Notes: generated by a model not told the origin, from the sequence alone. Shown: positions 1 through 11,925, counted from the first letter of the stretch. The stretch: DNA of 64,000 bases from Pyropia yezoensis (GCA_009829735.1 CM020618.1:39981030-40045029), one strand, 5' to 3'. Made by a program: numbers and translations.

Positions 1-635
1 TTATTCGTGAACGCCGATGGGGGTACGCGGCCGCTCTGGGCGCCCAGCGCCCGGCGCTGTGGGTGCGGTGCTGCACTCCGTCGCACCTTTCTACGCCCCT
101 GCGGACAGTGACGGGGACGCGGCGGGGCACTGACAGACGCGCCTCGCCATCCTGCGCACTCCGGTGCTTTTCCGTCCAACTTTCATTTTTCTGTTTCGTG
201 GCATCGACCATCGTCACAAAAGCTGCGAGAACCCAGCGCTTTTTTTGTTCTCTGTATTCTGGGAGAGGAAGAACAACAGTCGCCCAAATTCAGCCTTGTA
301 CGGGTGGAAGCGCCGTCGCTTTTAATTCTGCCCCCTCTTCCTCCCCACGGGGGGCGCGCGGGCCCCTCGAGGGCGGTGCGTGACGCCTCTGGTTGACTAC
401 GCGTGCCCGCCGCGGCAGCGTGCGGCGGCGGCGGCGGCCGCAACGGCGCCACGCGGGCGCGCGCCAGTACCCCTGTGCTCTCACCCCCCCCCCCCCCCCT
501 CCCTCCCCCAACGGCCGGCGGTGCCACCGCTCCTTGCCCTCGCTCCCCATCCCTGCCCCCCCTACCACCATCACCCCCGACATCATGTAGGGGGCGGTAT
601 GGTACTGTCGCCATCATGGCAGACGCTGTTGCTCT
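1..635. other. Upstream GC-rich sequence, no gene seen
   Basis: No convincing gene. The stretch has C and G homopolymer runs and several overlapping short frames on both strands that translate to Pro/Arg/Ala-rich peptides without recognisable motifs. It may be the 5' flank or leader of the long frame that follows. Confidence 0.4.
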
Positions 636-1333
636 GTGAGGGCGGGGCGGGGGGGGCGGGGGGGGGGGGTAGCGCCGCGCCGCGGCCGCTGCTGCTGCCA
701 CACCCGCTGGCTGTCCACGCCCCCACCCCCCCCCCCCCCCGCCCGCCCGCTGCTGGTCTTCAGGCGGGCGCCCCCACCACGGCGGCGCGGGTCGGCGGTG
801 GGGGCCGCCCGCCGCTGCTGCTGCCTGTCGCGCTGCACCAGTCTGCTGTGGGGGGTGGGAAGAGCCCCCACCGACGGGCGGCGGCTTGGGGAGCTGGGGG
901 GGGGAAGGGAGGGGAAGCGCTTTTCACCGACGGCTGCGGCGGCGGCAGCGTGCTTGCCACCCCCCCCCGGCCCCCGTTCCCCCCCCCGCCTTGTCGCGCG
1001 CCGCCCCTCTTTCGCCGCCGCCCCTCCCCGGTGCCCCGCTCCCCCTGCGACTCAGGCGTCCCCCCCCCGTTCTCCCCCTCCCCTCCGCACCCCGCTTGCA
1101 GCCTCGCTGCCGGTGAGGATGCTCCCCCCTCATGGCGCGGCGGGGTGGCCGTCGCCCTCCCTCCCTTCCGCAGGGGCTGGGGCGGCGGGCCTCCCTCCCT
1201 GCCCGCCGTCGCCGTCTGCGGCCGTCGCCCACGGTCGGCGCGCCGCCCCGCACCTGCCGGCGCTGCCGCCCCACCCGGCGGCGGCGGCAGCGGCCTATGG
1301 GCTGCCCCTGACGGGGGGGGGCTGCCGCCTGTG

Positions 1334-1369
<36 letters not shown>

Positions 1370-2276
1370 GCTGCCGCTGTTGCCGCCGACGCCGCTGTCG
1401 CCCGCGCTGTGGGCGTCCAACGGCGGCGGTGGTGGCGGCGGCGGCTCCGGCGGCGGCGGCACCGGCGGGTGTGGCGTTGGCGGCAGCGCCATCAGCTGCG
1501 GTGGTGGTGGTGGTGGTGGTGGTGGAGGTGAGGGGGGTGGTGGCGGCGGCGGCAGCCGCGGTACTGCGTGGCCGCCAACAGCCGGCCGGCCGCCACGCTA
1601 CACACCGGTCGAGGCGGGTGGCGGTGGTGGTGGTGGTGGTGGCGGCAGCAGCGGCGGCGGCGGCGGCCAGCACCCGCTGTCGCTCACGCCCCACCCCGCC
1701 GCCCTCGACGCCCGTGGGCCTTGGCCACTGGTGGGCGGTGGCCCCACCGCCACGGCTACGGCCGCTGACGCAACGGCGGCGGTGGTGGCGGTGATGGCGG
1801 CGGCGGCGCCCGCATGCCGGCCAGGGGTGTCGGTGGCGGCGTCGGCGGCGGCGTCGGCGGCGGGGACGCCGCCAACCCAAGCCGAGGTGCAGGCGCTCAC
1901 CGCCGGGCTAGCTCGCCTGGCCGCCGCCATGGCCGCCGTGGCCGCCGACACGGCCGCCTTGCGGGCCGACGTGGCCACCGCCACCGCCGCCGCGACGGCC
2001 GCGACGGCGGCAGCGACGGCGGCGGCAGCAGCCGCAACGGCGGCGGCGACAAGGACGACGACGGCGGCGGCGGGGGTGACGGCGGCGGCAACAGCAGCAG
2101 CGCCGCCCGATGGTGGCTGGTCCCCCGACGGAGACCCGCCGTTACACCCGCAGGGGGGCGTTGGCGCGCCGCCGCGGAGTGTGCTACCGCGGTCGGCGGC
2201 CGCGCCGGGGCCGCGGCGGCCGCCGGGAGCCGGGGCGGCAGCGCGTCTACCCGCGACGGCAGGCACGGCGACGGGT

Positions 2277-2314
<38 letters not shown>

Positions 2315-3408
2315 AGCGTCGGCGGCGGTAGCGGTGGCAGCGGCACCCGCCCCACCGGGCGGTGGCGTCGTGACACCTGCCGCTGCCGCCGTGACGGCGG
2401 TGACGCCGCCCGCTGCGCGGCGCGCTGCCGCCGCCGCCGCTGCCGCCGCCCCCCCCGCCCTAGACACGAGGCGGGGAGCTGCAAGCGCGTCCCCCCGCAC
2501 GCCCCTCCCCCCGTTGGTGCTCGCGGCCACCGCCGCGGCGACACGACCTCTGCCGGCGGCCGCGGACGGGTGGACGCTCGTTGGGCGGCCAGTCGGCACG
2601 GCAGTCGCTCATGGGTGCTCACCCCCGCGCGGCGGCGGCGGCCGCGGCGGCGGCGGCGGTGGCGGCGGCGGTGGCGGTGGCGGCGGTGGCGGCGGGTCGC
2701 CCGCGGCGTCCCCCCCCCTGCCGCCGCGACCGCTGTCGCTCCCCCCCACGACCGCGTCGACGGCCGCTGTGGCGGCGGCGGCCGCCACCACCGCCGCTGC
2801 CGGGGCGACCGCCACCGCCACCGCTGCGGCGGCGACGGCGACGGCCGCGGCGGGCGGCGTCGCGGCGCTGACCGCCACCGTCCGGCGGGCGGCGGCGGCG
2901 GCGGCGGCGGCGACCGCCGCGGCGGCCGACGCAGAGGCGCTGCGGGAGGGGGGGCTGTCGGCGGCACGGGAGGAGGTGGCGGTGCTGGGGGGGCGGGTGG
3001 AGCGGCTGGGGCGGCTGGTCGGCCGCCTCCTGCGGTCGTCGTTGGAGGTGAGGGCGGCAGCTGGGGTGGGGGGGGGGGGGGACGGCGGCTGCGGCGGCGG
3101 TACCGGTGGGGGCGACGGCGGCAGCGGCGGTTGCGGCGGCGGGGGGGGCGTCGGTGACCGCAAGGACGGCCGCACCCTGTCGGACAGCGCGCTGCAGTCG
3201 CTGGTGACGGCGGTTGGCAAGGCCGTCGTGGCCGAGGTGGCCGCCAGCAACGCCGCCTTTCGGCAGACCATCCTGTCCGAGGTGGGGGCGAGGGTGGAAA
3301 CCTCCCTCCGGGCCGCTACCGGTGCCGGTGCTGGTGCCGGTGCCGGCGCCGCCACTGCCACTGCCGTCGGTGCAACGCCAGCGCCCACCCCCGCCGGGGT
3401 CGCCGCCG

Positions 3409-3443
<35 letters not shown>

Positions 3444-3632
3444 GACATGCGTGGGGGGGGCGGGCAGGCGGGGCGGACCGCCGCGGCCGCGTTGGGGGCG
3501 GCCGCTCAGCCGACCGCCGACGGCGCGGGTGGCGGCCGCAGCGGCAGCGGCGGTGGCAGCGGCAGCGGCAGCGGTGGTGGCAGCGGCGGTGGCCCCACGG
3601 GAGCCACTGGCGGCAGCCGGCAGGCGCTGTGA
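636..3632 (+). CDS. Ala/Gly-rich low-complexity protein with short coiled-coil segments, unknown function
   Basis: A 998-codon frame that I do not recognise. Most of it is polyalanine, polyglycine and proline runs, but three segments have normal amphipathic composition. One lies near 1884-1990 (EVQALTAGLARLAAAMAAVA). One lies near 2930-3065 and includes EEVAVLGGRVERLGRLVGRL. One lies near 3150-3320 and includes RKDGRTLSDSALQSLVTAVG. They look like short coiled coils or helices separated by flexible linkers, as in scaffold or RNA-granule proteins; that role is inference. The start is uncertain: an internal ATG at 1119 is equally possible. Competing frames on both strands are also open because of GC content, but read as poly-Arg or poly-Pro without any normal-composition segment. 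The frame ends in a Gly/Ser-rich tail at 3632. Confidence 0.45.
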
Positions 3633-6116
3633 CTGGACCAGGGTGCTGTGCTCGCCGCGTTGTCTGTGGTACTGGCTGGGGGGCTGGCGGCCAGGGGAGG
3701 GGGTGGTGGGGGCGGAGAGGGAACGGCGACGCCCCCGCGGCCGGCGCTGCTTCTGCCGGCCATGGCGGCCGCCACGGCGGGAGGGGGCGCAGCCGCCGCC
3801 CCCCCCTTCCCCCCCCCCGGCGTGCCTCCGCGCGGCCACAGTGGCAGTGGGTCCTCTGCTTGTGTCCTCCACATCCCTCTGTTCTTCGGCAGCGCCCTGG
3901 GCGGCTAGAAAATACACCACGTGGCTGAAATGCCACGTGTCTCCTCTTTCGTGCCATCATCTTGGAAATTTTCGATGAGGTGTCGACTGCTCCTTGTCAG
4001 AATCACTCTTGGCTTTCGTCGTCTCTAAAGAGGGCAGCAAAAATAAAAACAGCATTTCAATGGCTGGATCTCACCATTCATCGGGCAGACGACACCTTGG
4101 CTCCAACGGCCGCGGGCGCTCGGGCGGGGCCGTCCCGACAGCGACGGACACCTGCCAGCGGCCATGGCGCGCGCCTGGCGCGAGAGCGGGGGACGTTCGC
4201 CAGTGGTGACTCCCAGAGCCGACGACGTCGCAGCTTGGCAGTGTGGGGTCACCCGTCGCCGCCACCCAGCTCATGTCGACGGCGTCCTCGACCTGTCGAC
4301 GCGTCCTCCTGTCGACGACGCTTTCTTCGTCAGCTCCCCCCACCACAGCGTGTCCGTCAACGTTTGCCGCCATGGATACGTAGGACGGTGGCGTCCAGGC
4401 GTGGAGCGATGCAGAGGTATAGGATATATTTCGTATCGAGCGGGTGGGGCGTTCCTATGCATCGACGGCTACGTACCCGCGGATACGGTGGGTCCCCGAG
4501 CTGCCACCGGATCGTTGCGCCGCCCCCCCTTGCCCTGTGCGCCCCGCCCGATAGCGCGTTTCTCACGGCATGGTCCTGGCATTGGTGGCCAAGCCGTGGG
4601 CCGGCCTGGTGGTGGCCGGCGCGTATGGATGTAACGACCGAGCGGGGCGGCGGCCGGTCCCCCCTTTCGCATCTGGATCCATCCGCAGCCGAGATGCCAC
4701 CGCCGGGCCTCGGCCACCCCAAGACCGATGCGCTACGTACCACGCGGGGGAGGGGTCTGCGTGGTATTGGGTGGGGAATGGAAGAGAACCATTGAACGGG
4801 GCCCTATCGCGTAGCGGCAACGACGACAGAGGGGCATCCGCGTTTGTTGAATGTAGCTGAGGCATCCCCCGCATCATGCCATGATGGGCAAAGGGTGGTC
4901 GCCCCCCCGCCCTCCATCTGCTCCATCAGCTCCCCACCCCCAGGAGCATGGCAAGAGGCCAGCCTTTTCACATCCGTTCTAGGCGTGTGGCATGCGTGGA
5001 CGATTTCTTGGCAGCCTGCGCGGGCGCAAGCGTCGCGTACACCCAGCTCGGCGAGCGATGTGGCTCGACAACATACTCGCCCGGACACACACCCTGAGCG
5101 GAGGGGCTGTCCCCGTGCAGGCCGCCGTCGTGTCTGTGAGAAGTCCGCGACCCTCAGTACGCGCCGGCCGTGTGGGGCGAGGCGGGCTGGGGCCCTTGGG
5201 AGGACGAGGGATGCTGCTGCGGTGCGTTGCGGGGGGTGCCGACGATGGCTGGCAACAAGGACGCGGCTCGCCACGGCGCTGGCACAGTCCACAGGCGCAG
5301 AGGCCGGGAGATGCCGGGGGGGTGGCCGGCGGGCAGGCGGCCACCCACCTCTGCCAGGCTTGCTGGGGCGCTACGCATCCACCAGGCGTGCTGGGGCGCA
5401 CCGTTGGCCACGGGAGCCCGCACAGCACGTTGGCGTTGCCCACAGGTGCAGAGAGAGAGAGGAGCCGTGCCGATTGTGGGGCGCGCGCGGGTGGGGGGGG
5501 GGAGGGGGCGGACAGGGGCGCACCCCCCTATCGCGGCGCGCGACTGTGGGGTGTCTCTGGCTACAGGCTGTAGGCGACGTGGGCGCCCGCACGGGAGGGG
5601 GTGGCCGCCCGTGGGGCGCACGATCAGGGCACGCTCGACGCGGGCGGCCCAACGTTTGGCCGTCAAGGGCACAGGCTGGAAGGGACGTGCATCATACCGG
5701 TTGCCCATTGCACGCACCGGCCGCACGGGCGGGGCTCCCCCATGGACTGCGTGTGTCGGAAAGTATCGAGCGGGCCACCGGGGCGTGTGGCGAGGAGGGC
5801 CTGGTGGCTGCTACGGGCGCGCCGCCTTTGCGCCCGCAGCAGCGCGCTACGCACGATGTGCCCTCTGCCCGCTGCGGCGGTGGCGTGCGTGCGGGCAGCC
5901 CTTAAGAGTGCCGCCTCCCGTGTCTTTCAGTCTCTCCTTCCGAGCGTCAACCCGGCGTTCGTCACTTTACATCCCCATCTCCCATCCCCACTCGTCCCAC
6001 ACGTACGCACACGCGGCCCACTCCTCTCCACCCCTCTCCCTTCTCGTCCACCCTCCAACCCGCCTCTATCCCCCACCAGCAACCCCCTACCCCTCCCCTC
6101 CCCTCCCCCTTCCAAG
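3633..6116. other. Intergenic, no supported gene; pyrimidine-rich leader at its right end
   Basis: Moderately GC-rich sequence with many short overlapping frames in all six phases and no recognisable domain. Near 3920-3940 two copies of CCACGTG-type sequence lie close together. The last 170 bases (about 5940-6116) are a C/T-rich tract that looks like the 5' untranslated leader of the secreted-protein gene beginning at 6117. Confidence 0.4.
5901..5912 (+). promoter_or_regulatory. TATA-like CTTAAGAG element
   Basis: CTTAAGAGTGCC lies 216 bases before the ATG at 6117. Similar AAGAG-containing, GC-followed motifs precede the genes at 9811 and 17597, so it is a candidate core promoter element. 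This rests only on position and resemblance. Confidence 0.3.
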
Positions 6117-6509
6117 ATGAAGTGCGTCGCGGTCATTGCGACGGTGCTGGCCATGGCGGCGTCCGCGTCGGCGGCGGCGCTCCCGGCCGTCGTCCGGCAG
6201 CAGCCGTGTGCCCCCCCCGCGCCGGCGCCCATGCCCGGCCAGCCGCCGGCGCAGCAGCCGTGGCAGCCGGCGCCCGGCCAGCAGCCGTGGGTGCCCCAGG
6301 CGACGATTGAGAACGCCGAGGGCATGGTCACCGCCACCCTCGGCGCCAAGTCGTGCACCCTCACCGAGGCGCTCGCCGAGGGCCAGACCGTGCCCCCGAT
6401 GGCGCCGGTGACCATGCAGTGGGGCACCGAGTGGATTGTCGTGCGCGCCTACCCGTCGGGCGAGACGCTGGCGTGCAAGCTGGAGGAAGCCCCGGCGGAC
6501 CGTCGCTGA
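6117..6509 (+). CDS. Small secreted Pro/Gln-rich protein
   Basis: 130 residues. The N-terminus MKCVAVIATVLAMAASASAA is a clear signal peptide (basic residue, hydrophobic core, small residues at the cleavage site). A Pro/Gln/Ala/Trp-rich linker with repeated QQPW motifs (about residues 30-65) follows, then a compact domain (about 65-130) with two cysteines and the stretch VTATLGAKSCTLTEALAEGQ. The frame opens further upstream, but the ATG at 6117 is preferred because it begins the signal peptide, follows a long pyrimidine-rich leader and sits in the context CCAAGATGA, close to the CAAGATGG context of the secreted genes at 9811 and 17597. No family is recognised; an extracellular-matrix or periplasmic role is inference. 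Confidence 0.7.
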   Translation: MKCVAVIATVLAMAASASAAALPAVVRQQPCAPPAPAPMPGQPPAQQPWQPAPGQQPWVPQATIENAEGMVTATLGAKSCTLTEALAEGQTVPPMAPVTMQWGTEWIVVRAYPSGETLACKLEEAPADRR

Positions 6510-7071
6510 GCGGTGGCGTGGACGGCGGAGGGAGGCAAGTCATGGTTACGGCCGTCGTTGGTGCGGCGGTGGGGGACAGGGACGGCTCTGGACGGGCAGA
6601 GCCGGGTGGGGAGGTGGGGGAGGACGGCGGGTGGGATGTTTGGGTGCGGTCGTGCACGGGGAGGGTGGGTGACGTGAGCTAGCGGTGCGCTGCTTTTCGG
6701 CAGTTGAGCGCTTGGGAGACGTGGTCATGGCGGGTGGTAGGGATAGCGTCGCAAGGGCGGCTGCGGGACACGGACAGGGTCATAAACGTACGCGCCCCCT
6801 GTATCAATTGAGTCGTCGTTGCCTATGTCCGCCCCCTCCACGAGATGGCCGAGGCACAACTCTGACGTAAGAGCACACGCTGCCACACGCCCCGCCCTCT
6901 CCACTCCCCCCATCGGCTCAATATCCAGCGCCGTCTTTGCTTGCAGCGAGGCCACGGCGTGGCGGTTGACGGCGACGGCACCCGTGCCGGTATGGTGGTG
7001 GTCGCCGTACCAACCGTCTCGGGGAGGGGCGGCCTTCGGGCCGACTCACCAGCGTGGGATGAGGGGGGGGG

Positions 7072-7106
<35 letters not shown>

Positions 7107-7831
7107 TATACCCCAACGCATGCGCGGCACGGTTGCCGTCGCGTCAGGTGGGTGTGGCTGGCTGCCTCGGGCCGCGGCCGATGGCGACCACCCGCCGCCG
7201 GACCCCACGGAGGCGGTCGCCGACCACCATGGCGGCGGCGGCGGCGGCCCGCCGGTGACCTACCCTGCCCTCCCACCCCCCCCCCCCCCCCCCCCCCGTC
7301 CCCGACGCTATGGCGGCCGTGGCGTCAACGACGGTCACCAATCCCACCCACTCCCCCCCCCCCCCCCCCTGCCAGGCGCTGCTGGGCAGCCGTGTTGTGC
7401 TGCTCGACGCGCCCCCCCCTTTCAGAGGGGGGTAGGGGGAGGGGGGGTGTCCCACCCCTGCCGGCCGGCCACCCCGCCACCACCGCCGGCGTTGCATCCC
7501 GGCGGCGGTCCTGTATTCCCGATGGACGGGCGCCGCGGCTCCCCCAGCCCGGGGGGGGGACGCCCGCACCGTGGCTGCCGCTCCTCGTGGGCGTGCGTGG
7601 AGCCACGCGGGTTTGCGCGGGAAGGGAAGCTGGGTGGGCGGAATGGGGACGGCGGTCGGGGACCGTTGGTACCGTACCGCACGTACAGTACAGTACAGGT
7701 CGTTGGGCTGGCGGCCCCCGGCAGCCACCGGGACGTTTCCATGGACAGGGTCGGAAATGGACGCGCCGCCCGGCACCCGCCCCATGGCCGGCGCGGTGGC
7801 GCGCCGGGTAGGGGCGGCACGCAGGCCATCA
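6510..7831. other. Intergenic, simple-sequence rich
   Basis: No gene is supported. It holds long C runs and a G run, CGG-type trinucleotide stretches and a short TACAG tandem near 7684-7697. Predicted peptides are Pro/Arg/Gly-rich frame shadows. Confidence 0.4.
7073..7105 (+). repeat. 33-base poly-G run
   Basis: An uninterrupted run of 33 G after a short interrupted G tract. Its length should be treated as approximate, since homopolymers of this size are poorly resolved by sequencing. Confidence 0.8.
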
Positions 7832-8117
7832 CACGCCCAGTTAAGAGGGCCTGTTTGCGGTCATCTGGCTTTGTGCCCCCGTGAAGCAGAGTGAAGCACC
7901 GACGAAAGAGACAAGAAAAAATGTGCATAAAAAAGAGGATCTCATAGCGCATCTTATGGTGTTTGGCACGGGTATTTATTACCAGTCGGCCGGGCCTCAG
8001 GTGCCTGTTTGTGTCTCTCTTGCGCGGCCTTCCCCGTTCTCTCTGGGTGTTCCCGAGGTTTTTCAACCAATGAGATGTGTGTATTTTCACCAAGGAGACG
8101 GCTCTTAACTGGGCGTG
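7832..8117. mobile_element. Small AT-richer element with inverted ends (CCCAGTTAAG family)
   Basis: A perfect 16-bp inverted repeat, CACGCCCAGTTAAGAG at 7832-7847 and its reverse complement at 8102-8117, bounds 286 bp that are clearly AT-richer than the flanks. The ends resemble those of the element at 14753-15341: both have CCCAGTTAAG at the left and its complement at the right, and the left interiors share GGCCTG followed by GCGG. There is no coding capacity. A non-autonomous DNA transposon (MITE-like) is the simplest reading. I see no clean target duplication. Confidence 0.5.
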
Positions 8118-9810
8118 GTCAGCGGGCACGACGACCTCCCCTCCCACCCCCACAAGAGGGCTCTCGCCGCCCCCATTCCTCCCTCTTCATCTCCCTTCTT
8201 CCCCCCCCCCCCCCCCCCCCCCCCCCGGGAGCGGGCGGGCAGGCAGCCGATGCTGGCGCGCCCCCCCCCCCTCCTCCCGGCACGCGCGGGCTGCCACGAC
8301 GGGCGGGCCCACTGTGTTGCCTGCCACGGACGCTGCTGACCCTGCCCACGCCCCCCCCCCGTACACAGGAGTCGCGGCCGTCGTCGCGGGGAAGAGCGGA
8401 GGGCGCGACGCTGTCCGCGCAGTGACCGGCAGCACGCGAGCGGCCGCAAGTCTGGCGCCCGCCTCGCCCCCCCACCCCCCCCCCCCTTCCTTGAGGGTCC
8501 TTGCCATCCATGGGGGAAGAGGTGCCGCGTGTGGCGCGGGCGACCGCGCGTTGCCTCCCACCCGCGCGGGTAGCCCGTGGTGAAGCGGGGCTGTAGGAAC
8601 CGCGTCCCCCGGCTTGCGTCGTCCATCGTCATGGACATTGTCATTGAATTACGGTGGAGTCCCGCGACAAGCGTGCTGTCGCGTGATCTGCCGCTAATCA
8701 GCATACAAAATCAGCACTGTCACTCCCCTGGCCGCTTCTCAGGAGCCGGGTCAGGCTCTTTCCAAAGATAGCTGGTGCACGACCGGGTCCCTGCATACAT
8801 ACCCGCTGCCACGCCGTCGCCGACGGTCGTCAGCCGCCCCCCATCTTACGCGCCTGCCGCCGCGCGGCAGGCGGGTGCGGCCACGCCGCCGCTAGGGAAG
8901 GCGGGCAAGGCTGTGGGAGCGGCCGCGGCGGCAAGCCCGCCCGCCTGGTGAAGCGACGGGCAGCGGGGGGGCGCCGCGCGGGCGGTGCGTTGGGTGAGCG
9001 GCGGGGACGGGTGGGGGGGGGGTCGGCGCCTCCCGCAAGGCACTACCACCACCCCCATTCCTGCGGCCGGCACTGTGGCGGCCATGGGATTGGACCGGGG
9101 GGACGGGGGGTTCCCCACCCCCATTCCCCACCCCCATTCATCCCCCACCCACCCCCATTCATCATCATCCCCCCCCTTCCCCACCCTGTCCCATCCATCC
9201 ATTGCCATGACGGGGGGGGACGCAGCAGGGGGGTCCCACGGCCGGTCGGGTGAGGGGCACGAGGAGGGGGGGTGGGCAGGGGGGGGGGGGGGTGGGGGGT
9301 CCCCACCCCCATTCGTTCCCGCCCCCTTGTCCCATCCATCCCCTTTCTTGCCATCGCGAGGGAGGAGGCGCATGGGCTTCCCACGGGCACACCACCATAC
9401 TGGGACTCGCGTGCCGCCGCACTTCCCCCCTCTGCCTCGCGCCGCATTCCACCCCTGCCTCTCGCCCCGCCGACGCGGCGAGGCGGTGGGGGCAGGGGCG
9501 GCTGCTGATGGCTGGCGGATGGCGGGGGGGGGATGGCGCGCGGCGAGGGGGGGGCGGCTTGCAGCGGCGTGCGTGCTGCGCGCGCCGGCCGGCTGGGGCG
9601 GCACCCACCGACGGCGGGCTCGCCCCGTCGGCAGCGCCGGCCGGCTCTCCGCGGCGGACGGCGGGCGGGGGCGTAACTTAAAGAGCGGCCGGCCAGTGGC
9701 GGGGAGTGGGGATGGACGGCCCCACCCCCTGCAACACCCACACTGCCACCCCCGGTCTGATACCTCCCCCCCGCCCCTCTCCCGGTGTTCCTGTCTTTCC
9801 AGCCGCCAAG
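8118..9810. other. Intergenic with diverged tandem duplication
   Basis: No supported gene. CCACCCCCATTC recurs several times between about 9047 and 9312. A roughly 180-bp stretch ending in TCCCATCCATCC occurs twice (about 9116-9205 and 9300-9350), suggesting an old tandem duplication. The last part is the leader of the gene at 9811. Confidence 0.4.
9676..9693 (+). promoter_or_regulatory. Candidate core promoter, TTAAAGAGCGGCC
   Basis: ACTTAAAGAGCGGCCGGC lies about 120-135 bases before the ATG at 9811. Its last 13 bases (AAGAGCGGCCGGC) recur exactly upstream of both Gly-rich paralogues (17381-17393 and, inverted, 13823-13835). Shared placement before genes of one family makes a promoter role plausible. 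Confidence 0.45.
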
Positions 9811-10413
9811 ATGGGGTCCTTCCGCAAGGCGGCCGCCCTCGCCATTGTCGCCACCGCCGTCGTGGCGCTGGCGCTCGGCGACGCCGCGCAGGGGAGCAGC
9901 TTCAAGTACAAGTGCAGCGGGAGCAGCTCCAAGCACCACCACCACTGCTGCCACCACCACCACTTTGTGCCGCCGCCCCCGCCGCCGCCACCGCCACCAC
10001 CGCCGCCGCCGGTTCGCCCACCGCCGCCCGCCCCCCCGGCGCCGGCGCCCCCTCCCGTACGGGCGCCTGCGCCGGCGCCGGCGCCGCCCGCGCCACCTGC
10101 ACCGGCGCCGGCACCGCCGACGCCCGCGCCGCCGCCGCCGTCGCCGCCGTCGCCGCCGTCGCCGCCGCCGCCGCCGCGGCCGGTGCAGCCGCCGCCATCG
10201 CCGCGCATCCCCGCGGGGCAGCCGTGCAACTATGCGGGCGCCCGCTGCGCGGACCGGCTGGTATGCCGGACGGGCGCGGGGGGCCCCGTCGGCGTTGCCA
10301 CCTGCCGCTACTACACGGGCCCCTGTGGGGCGTGTGCCAATGGCGAGGCGCTCTGCTGGGAGGGCTATGCCTGCACGGGGGGGGTGTGCGTGGCGCCCAA
10401 GTGCTGGGCGTAA
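9811..10413 (+). CDS. Secreted Pro-rich protein with His/Cys cluster and C-terminal ten-cysteine domain
   Basis: 200 residues. The signal peptide covers about 1-27 (MGSFRKAAALAIVATAVVAL). A short Cys/His cluster (KHHHHCCHHHH, near 36-50) follows, possibly metal-binding, then a Pro/Ala linker (about 52-130) typical of cell-wall proteins, and a C-terminal domain of about 68 residues starting at RIPAGQPC. Ten cysteines there have spacings 6,5,12,6,2,6,5,4,4, exactly those of the paralogues at 12502-13620 and 17597-18715. The N-terminus matches theirs too (M-G/V-SFRKA). The start at 9811 has context GCCAAGATGG. The domain resembles small disulphide-knotted secreted modules, but I cannot name a family. 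An extracellular matrix role is inferred from the architecture. Confidence 0.75.
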   Translation: MGSFRKAAALAIVATAVVALALGDAAQGSSFKYKCSGSSSKHHHHCCHHHHFVPPPPPPPPPPPPPPVRPPPPAPPAPAPPPVRAPAPAPAPPAPPAPAPAPPTPAPPPPSPPSPPSPPPPPRPVQPPPSPRIPAGQPCNYAGARCADRLVCRTGAGGPVGVATCRYYTGPCGACANGEALCWEGYACTGGVCVAPKCWA

Positions 10414-10830
10414 ACGAGGGCTGGGCTCCCAACAGTGCTCGAGGCTGCTGCGCTGCGAGCGTCGCGCCTCGAGGGCGGGGAGGCACGTTTGACGACACTG
10501 TTTTCCCATCGGTGGGGGGCTCGTGGAGAGGGCTCAAGCTCCGGGGGCACCCCCACCGTGCGGGGCGGTGACGACGCTGGTGGAGGAGGGGGGGCGGAGG
10601 GTGCCGTGGTGCGTAAGCGGTGTGGCGGGCTGCGCGCCTTGCGCCTCGGTACCTTCTGTTGTTTTTGTAGGGTCGGCGCGGACAACCGCGACGATCTCTC
10701 TCTCTTGGTTAGGTAAATAGTATTAGTCCTATTAAATTGTTTTTCAATGTATGGTCATTGTCAACATATAGATAGAGGGTTTTTGTCGAATCGTCTGACC
10801 CTGTGCCCGCCAAGCCGTCTCCAACCACAG

Positions 10831-10850
10831 CTTCGCGAGCGTTCGCGAAG
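10831..10850. repeat. TTCGCGA palindrome
   Basis: CTTCGCGA and TCGCGAAG form 8-bp arms around GCGT. A closely related palindrome with 10-bp arms lies at 11926-11947. Confidence 0.6.
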
Positions 10851-11140
10851 GAACCGCAGCCTCGCGAGATCGAAGGCAAATTGTGTGGATCTTAACTTAT
10901 GTAGGCTTTTCTCCGCCCAGTACACATGTACTTGATGCCTCGAACGGGCAGCCCAGCGCCTGGTCTCTGTCCCCGCCCCTATCCGATACAACCTCCTGGT
11001 ATCGTGGCGTCAGCGTCTGCTGGCCAGCAGGGTGAGGTCGCCGCCAATGCTCGCGTACTGCTGCCCCCCCCAGGCCCCCCTCACCAGCTTCGCCCCAACT
11101 CCTCCATCCGTCATCTGCCCCGCCCCCGTCGCCCTCTTTC

Positions 11141-11311
11141 CGCCTGGCTACGGTCTTCCCGGACCTTTAGGCCCGCCTGGCTACGGCGGGACCGGTGATC
11201 AGCATACAGATCATTCATTATTAAACTGTTCCGGCGCGGCAGCGCCCATCCAGGCCGCCTGGCTACGGTCTCTCTGAAGGTCCTTTTCGGCCCCTCTGCC
11301 TACGGTCTTCC
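11141..11311 (+). repeat. Dispersed CGCCTGGCTACGG copies
   Basis: CGCCTGGCTACGG at 11141-11153, 11174-11186 and 11256-11268, with a variant (CTGCCTACGG) at 11296. Two copies are followed by TCTTCC. This could be a degenerating tandem repeat. Confidence 0.55.
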
Positions 11312-11710
11312 ACGACCAGCGTTCTTGGCCCCGCGCGGAGCGTGCATCCGGAAAGAACAGAGGCGAGTGTGCAGCTACTATGAGGGGTAAGGGGGAGGTG
11401 CATATGCAGCGCAGGGAAGCTGGAAGCGCATGCTACAGCGCGGGGGTGGCTTGCGGGGGACTGTGGAGACTGGAACTGGCCCACAAAAGTAAACCAGGTA
11501 TAAAGTGCGCCGGGGGGGGGGGCGAGATGGCGGGGACGGCGGTGGCAACTCATGCCTAAATTTAGTTGGAGCACATCTGACAACCACCTTCAAGTTGAAG
11601 AACCGGGGTTCATTCACGGACACATATTTTTCCCAAAAACACCCTCAATAGACACCTCTTGAGCACACATCCCATTGGCTGATGTACTGTACCTTCGCGA
11701 ATCCGCACAC

Positions 11711-11925
11711 TACAGTGCGACCCCTCACTTGCGGTGGCCCCCCTTCCAGTGTCCGACAGTTGTCCTGGGATGTTCGGATTTCAGCGATCTGGACGGTATG
11801 AGCCAATCAGCGCCCGTCAATCGCCCGAATATGAGCCGCCCGGCCGGGCCACTTCACGCGTACCCCCCCCTCAGTTGTGCCGATCGGCACAACTGCGGGG
11901 CGGCCAAGTGAGGGGTCGCACTGTA
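11711..11925. mobile_element. 215-bp element with perfect 21-bp terminal inverted repeats
   Basis: The 21 bases at 11711-11731, beginning TACAGTGCGACC, recur inverted at 11905-11925. The outermost dinucleotides are TA, as expected of Tc1/mariner-type target duplications. CTGTACCTTCGCGA occurs directly at 11687-11700 and 11921-11934, overlapping the right end. No coding capacity. MITE-like by structure. Confidence 0.55.

Larger units (their letters stand above)
10414..11686. other. Intergenic, AT-richer from 10690
   Basis: No gene is supported. The sequence turns AT-richer after 10690 and holds a TTCGCGA palindrome (10831-10850) and dispersed copies of CGCCTGGCTACGG (11141-11311). Short open frames show no domain. 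Confidence 0.4.
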
